DNA of 64,000 bases from Byssovorax sp. (GTDB taxonomy: Bacteria > Myxococcota_A > Polyangia > Polyangiales > Polyangiaceae): assembly GCA_025362495.1 (NCBI GenBank), contig JANYGI010000113.1:91686-155685 (forward strand), written 5' to 3'. The notes beneath the pieces are model-generated. The model had not been told where the DNA came from. It made no database searches and was given only the letters and a program-made list of their open reading frames with translations. Both the position numbers and the translations under genes were made by a program. Below are positions 62,313 to 64,000 of the stretch, one piece after another (within the stretch, counting starts at the first letter, position 1; each line of letters opens with the position of its first letter).

Positions 62313-62657
62313 GGGCCTCACGGGGGTGGCTGTCGAAATGGGGACGCTCTCCCGGGTCTCCGGCCGAGCAGCGCGAGGCTTAAGCGAAACTCGGGCCAGG
62401 TCCAAGAAAAAACACGAATTTGCTGTGTTACTGCATATTTTAGTGAGGCGGCCGCTGGCCGAGTCGGAATTTCGACGCACCTGGTGCGTCGAAGATTCGT
62501 CACCTGACGCCGTGCATTGTGGAAGTCGGTACACGGTGGACGCCTGCGTTACGGCGTGGAGCGTACGGCGCAGCGCGGCGCAATCCGGGGTGCGTCGCGC
62601 GCTGGCCTCGAGCTGCCGACGGTCCGAGCCGGGGCGGACGTGCGCGAGCGCTCAGGG
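62313..62657 (-). promoter_or_regulatory. Promoter region of the FAAL cassette
   Basis: About 345 bases. The stretch 62404-62446 is strikingly AT-rich (AAGAAAAAACACGAATTTGC, GCATATTTTAGTG) in this GC-rich DNA. A near-perfect 23-bp palindrome lies upstream of it for minus-strand transcription. The rest is featureless. It is a likely regulated promoter, but no -35/-10 consensus is convincing. Confidence 0.6.
62471..62493. promoter_or_regulatory. Palindromic operator candidate
   Basis: TTCGACGCACC (62471-62481) and GGTGCGTCGAA (62483-62493) are perfect inverted 11-base arms around one base. Flanking GAAT/ATTC extend it with one bulge. The centre is ~170 bases before the FAAL start and next to the AT-rich pocket. 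This is the size and symmetry of a dimeric TetR- or LacI-type site. Confidence 0.7.
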
Positions 62658-63254
62658 CTACGGAGCGCGTTCGGCGGGCGCGCTCGTCGTGGTCGTCGGG
62701 CGCGCGTCGGTCGGCGCGGGCGCGCGGCGGAGCAGCACCCAGATCGCCAGGCCGCCAATGACCAGGCCGACGACGACGCCGGTGACGATGGCGCTGCCGC
62801 CGCTGGTCGCGCCGGCGGGGGTCGCCGGGCTGGCCTCGGCCCGGCGGGCGAGGGCGCCTTCGGGCTGCGCGATCGTCACGAGGAGCTGGTTGGATTCGAA
62901 GAAGTTCTTCGCGGCGTGGAGGAAGTCTTCGTAGTCGTTGCGATCGAGCGGGACGGGGCGCTGCCAGCGCTGGCGGTGGACCGCGTCGATGTACGCGTAC
63001 GATCGCAGCTCCGCGGTGCCGCTGCGCTGGTTGGCGCTGCCGACGAGGATCGCCGGAAATCCCTGGCGCGCAGCGATGAGGCGCACGTGCTGGACCGCCT
63101 GGACGCCGCCGCCGGTGGATGGACCGTCGGGCGCGGTGAGCTGCGGCTGGTAGGCCCCGGGCTGGAGCGAGAGCGCTCCCAGGCCGGCGTTGAACGTCTC
63201 GGCGAAGTCGAGCGCTCGGACGGCGAAGCGGGTGCGCAGATCACGGCCGTTCAT
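62658..63254 (-). CDS. Single-TM protein, unknown
   Basis: 198 residues. The N-terminal ~130 residues are soluble (LRTRFAVRALDFAETFNAGL, then VRLIAARQGFPAILVGSANQ, DYEDFLHAAKNFFESNQLLV). One TM helix at ~150-170 (AIVTGVVVGLVIGGLAIWVL) is followed by a Thr/Pro/Ala tail. No signal peptide, so the large domain is likely cytosolic. It is unrelated by motif to the lipid cassette downstream. Confidence 0.7.
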   Translation of the reverse strand: MNGRDLRTRFAVRALDFAETFNAGLGALSLQPGAYQPQLTAPDGPSTGGGVQAVQHVRLIAARQGFPAILVGSANQRSGTAELRSYAYIDAVHRQRWQRPVPLDRNDYEDFLHAAKNFFESNQLLVTIAQPEGALARRAEASPATPAGATSGGSAIVTGVVVGLVIGGLAIWVLLRRAPAPTDARPTTTTSAPAERAP

Positions 63255-63424
63255 ACAGGTGGGCGGCCATCATACCAGTACCTCCGCGCGGGGCGATCTT
63301 CCGGCGAATCGAAGTTCGTTCACGGTCTCGAAGCGCGCGACGCCGTGGCGCGACGCCATGCCCGAAGGAGCCCGGGACTGCGTGGCTCGTGCGGTTCGGG
63401 GTATGGGGGGCCCCGAAGAGTCCA

Positions 63425-63487
63425 GGGCTCGCTCGCGAGCCCGCCTGGGAGCGCGCTCGGCGGGGGGAAAGGGCGCGAGCCCTTTCC
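63425..63487. terminator. Two hairpins downstream of the partial gene
   Basis: GGGCTCGC (63425-63432) pairs with GCGAGCCC (63435-63442), and GGAAAGGGC (63466-63474) pairs with GCCCTTTCC (63479-63487) around GCGA. The second lies just past the stop of the minus-strand partial gene and is a probable terminator. The region 63255-63492 otherwise shows only other GC-rich inverted repeats. Confidence 0.6.
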
Positions 63488-63492
63488 TGGGA

Positions 63493-64000
63493 CTAACGGC
63501 TGAAGCTGCTGCCCGTCCAGCGGTAGCGGGCCGCGCGCGCGTCGCTCCAGGGGAGGATCAGCGGCTCAATGCCGCCGACCGCTGCGGGATCCTGGTTGAA
63601 CGGGTACGTCTTCTCGGTCCAGTCGACGGCCTTGCCCGGCGCGAGCTCGATCTCGTCGCCCTTGCCGCCGAAGCCGATGGTCCCCTGGACGCGCTTCTTG
63701 CCGATGGCGCGGGCGATCTCGGCCGAGAAGATCCGCTTCAGGCCGTCGCTTGCGAGCTGGTAAATCATCACGACCTCGCGGTCGACGGTGCCGCCGCCGG
63801 CCTCGCGCGGCGCGCTCGCGTGGATCACGCCCTTGACGAGGATCTCCAGCTTGCCGTCGCCCGTCACGTCGCGCGCGGTGACGTCGAGGATGTCGCCCGC
63901 CGCGACGAACTGCGAGAGCGTGAGGAACGTGTAGCCGGTGCCGCCCTTGTAGCCCTTGCCGAAGATCACCAGATCGCGATCGTGGAGGAGCACGCGCTCG
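63493..64000 (-). CDS. Exported or surface protein with FG-GAP-like segment (partial)
   Basis: The frame is open to the right edge of the window, so the N terminus is missing; at least 168 residues are seen. LDVTARDVTGDGKLEILVKG is an FG-GAP/VCBS-like calcium-loop motif, with VMIYQLASDGLKRIFSAEIA and VDWTEKTYPFNQDPAAVGGI after it. It probably belongs to a surface propeller or repeat protein. The end ARAARYRWTGSSFSR is a typical terminal strand for this group of myxobacterial proteins. Confidence 0.65.
   Translation of the reverse strand, partial: ERVLLHDRDLVIFGKGYKGGTGYTFLTLSQFVAAGDILDVTARDVTGDGKLEILVKGVIHASAPREAGGGTVDREVVMIYQLASDGLKRIFSAEIARAIGKKRVQGTIGFGGKGDEIELAPGKAVDWTEKTYPFNQDPAAVGGIEPLILPWSDARAARYRWTGSSFSR

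Overview
The window is GC-rich, densely coded chromosomal DNA. It looks like a myxobacterium (Myxococcota, probably Polyangia). The reasons are three large Ser/Thr protein kinases, TPR/PEGA-like lipoproteins, lipoproteins ending in Gly/Ser/Thr 'SGSGAGG' tails, Cys-rich secreted proteins, extracytoplasmic DUF1501/DUF1552/DUF1592-type proteins with CxxCH haem motifs, and an ECF sigma factor followed by a TM protein. I saw no rRNA, tRNA, CRISPR array, transposase or phage gene. Assignments come from reading motifs; no database search was possible.

Layout. 1-6.9 kb: a TetR regulator, a giant kinase/pseudo-cyclase/AAA/TPR protein and a REC-GGDEF-EAL protein, closed by a strong bidirectional terminator. 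7-10.6 kb: a DUF1501-like Tat protein paired with a dihaem lipoprotein. 11-13.7 kb: a tight three-gene operon of unknown function. 13.7-20.2 kb: a small membrane protein, an acyl-CoA-dehydrogenase-fold flavoenzyme, a membrane-anchored NtrC-like pseudo-ATPase, a lipoprotein and an Hsp70-like ATPase. 20.2-30.6 kb: an accessory, decaying zone with a DUF433/DUF5615 toxin-antitoxin pair whose toxin is frameshifted, an AspT-type transporter, an ABC-transporter remnant, a MNT-type nucleotidyltransferase module, a 33-bp minisatellite, a microhomology-deleted pseudogene and a DctA remnant. 30.8-37.6 kb: a ricin-lectin/thaumatin fusion lipoprotein, an outer-membrane-type protein, and a DUF1592-like/DUF1552 pair. 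37.6-42.3 kb: CaiB-type CoA-transferase, SCP2 protein, membrane protein, biotin carboxylase. 42.3-46.8 kb: operon of kinase, TPR/PEGA-like protein and Cys-rich lipoprotein. 47.3-50.7 kb: envelope protein, ECF sigma, TM partner and Cys-repeat lipoprotein. 50.7-55.1 kb: aminotransferase, PAAR protein, kinase with a Cys-rich ectodomain plus a lipoprotein.

55.3-62.3 kb is the most interesting part. A single-strand gene run encodes a fatty acyl-AMP ligase, a CFA-synthase-like methyltransferase, an acyl carrier protein, a ferritin-like acyl-ACP desaturase, a KAS II and two polytopic membrane proteins of unknown function. It is preceded by a 23-bp near-perfect palindrome and an AT-rich promoter pocket. 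It reads as a self-contained acyl-activation, tethering, desaturation, methylation and elongation cassette for an unknown lipid or lipid-derived product. The window ends with a single-TM protein and a partial FG-GAP-like protein.
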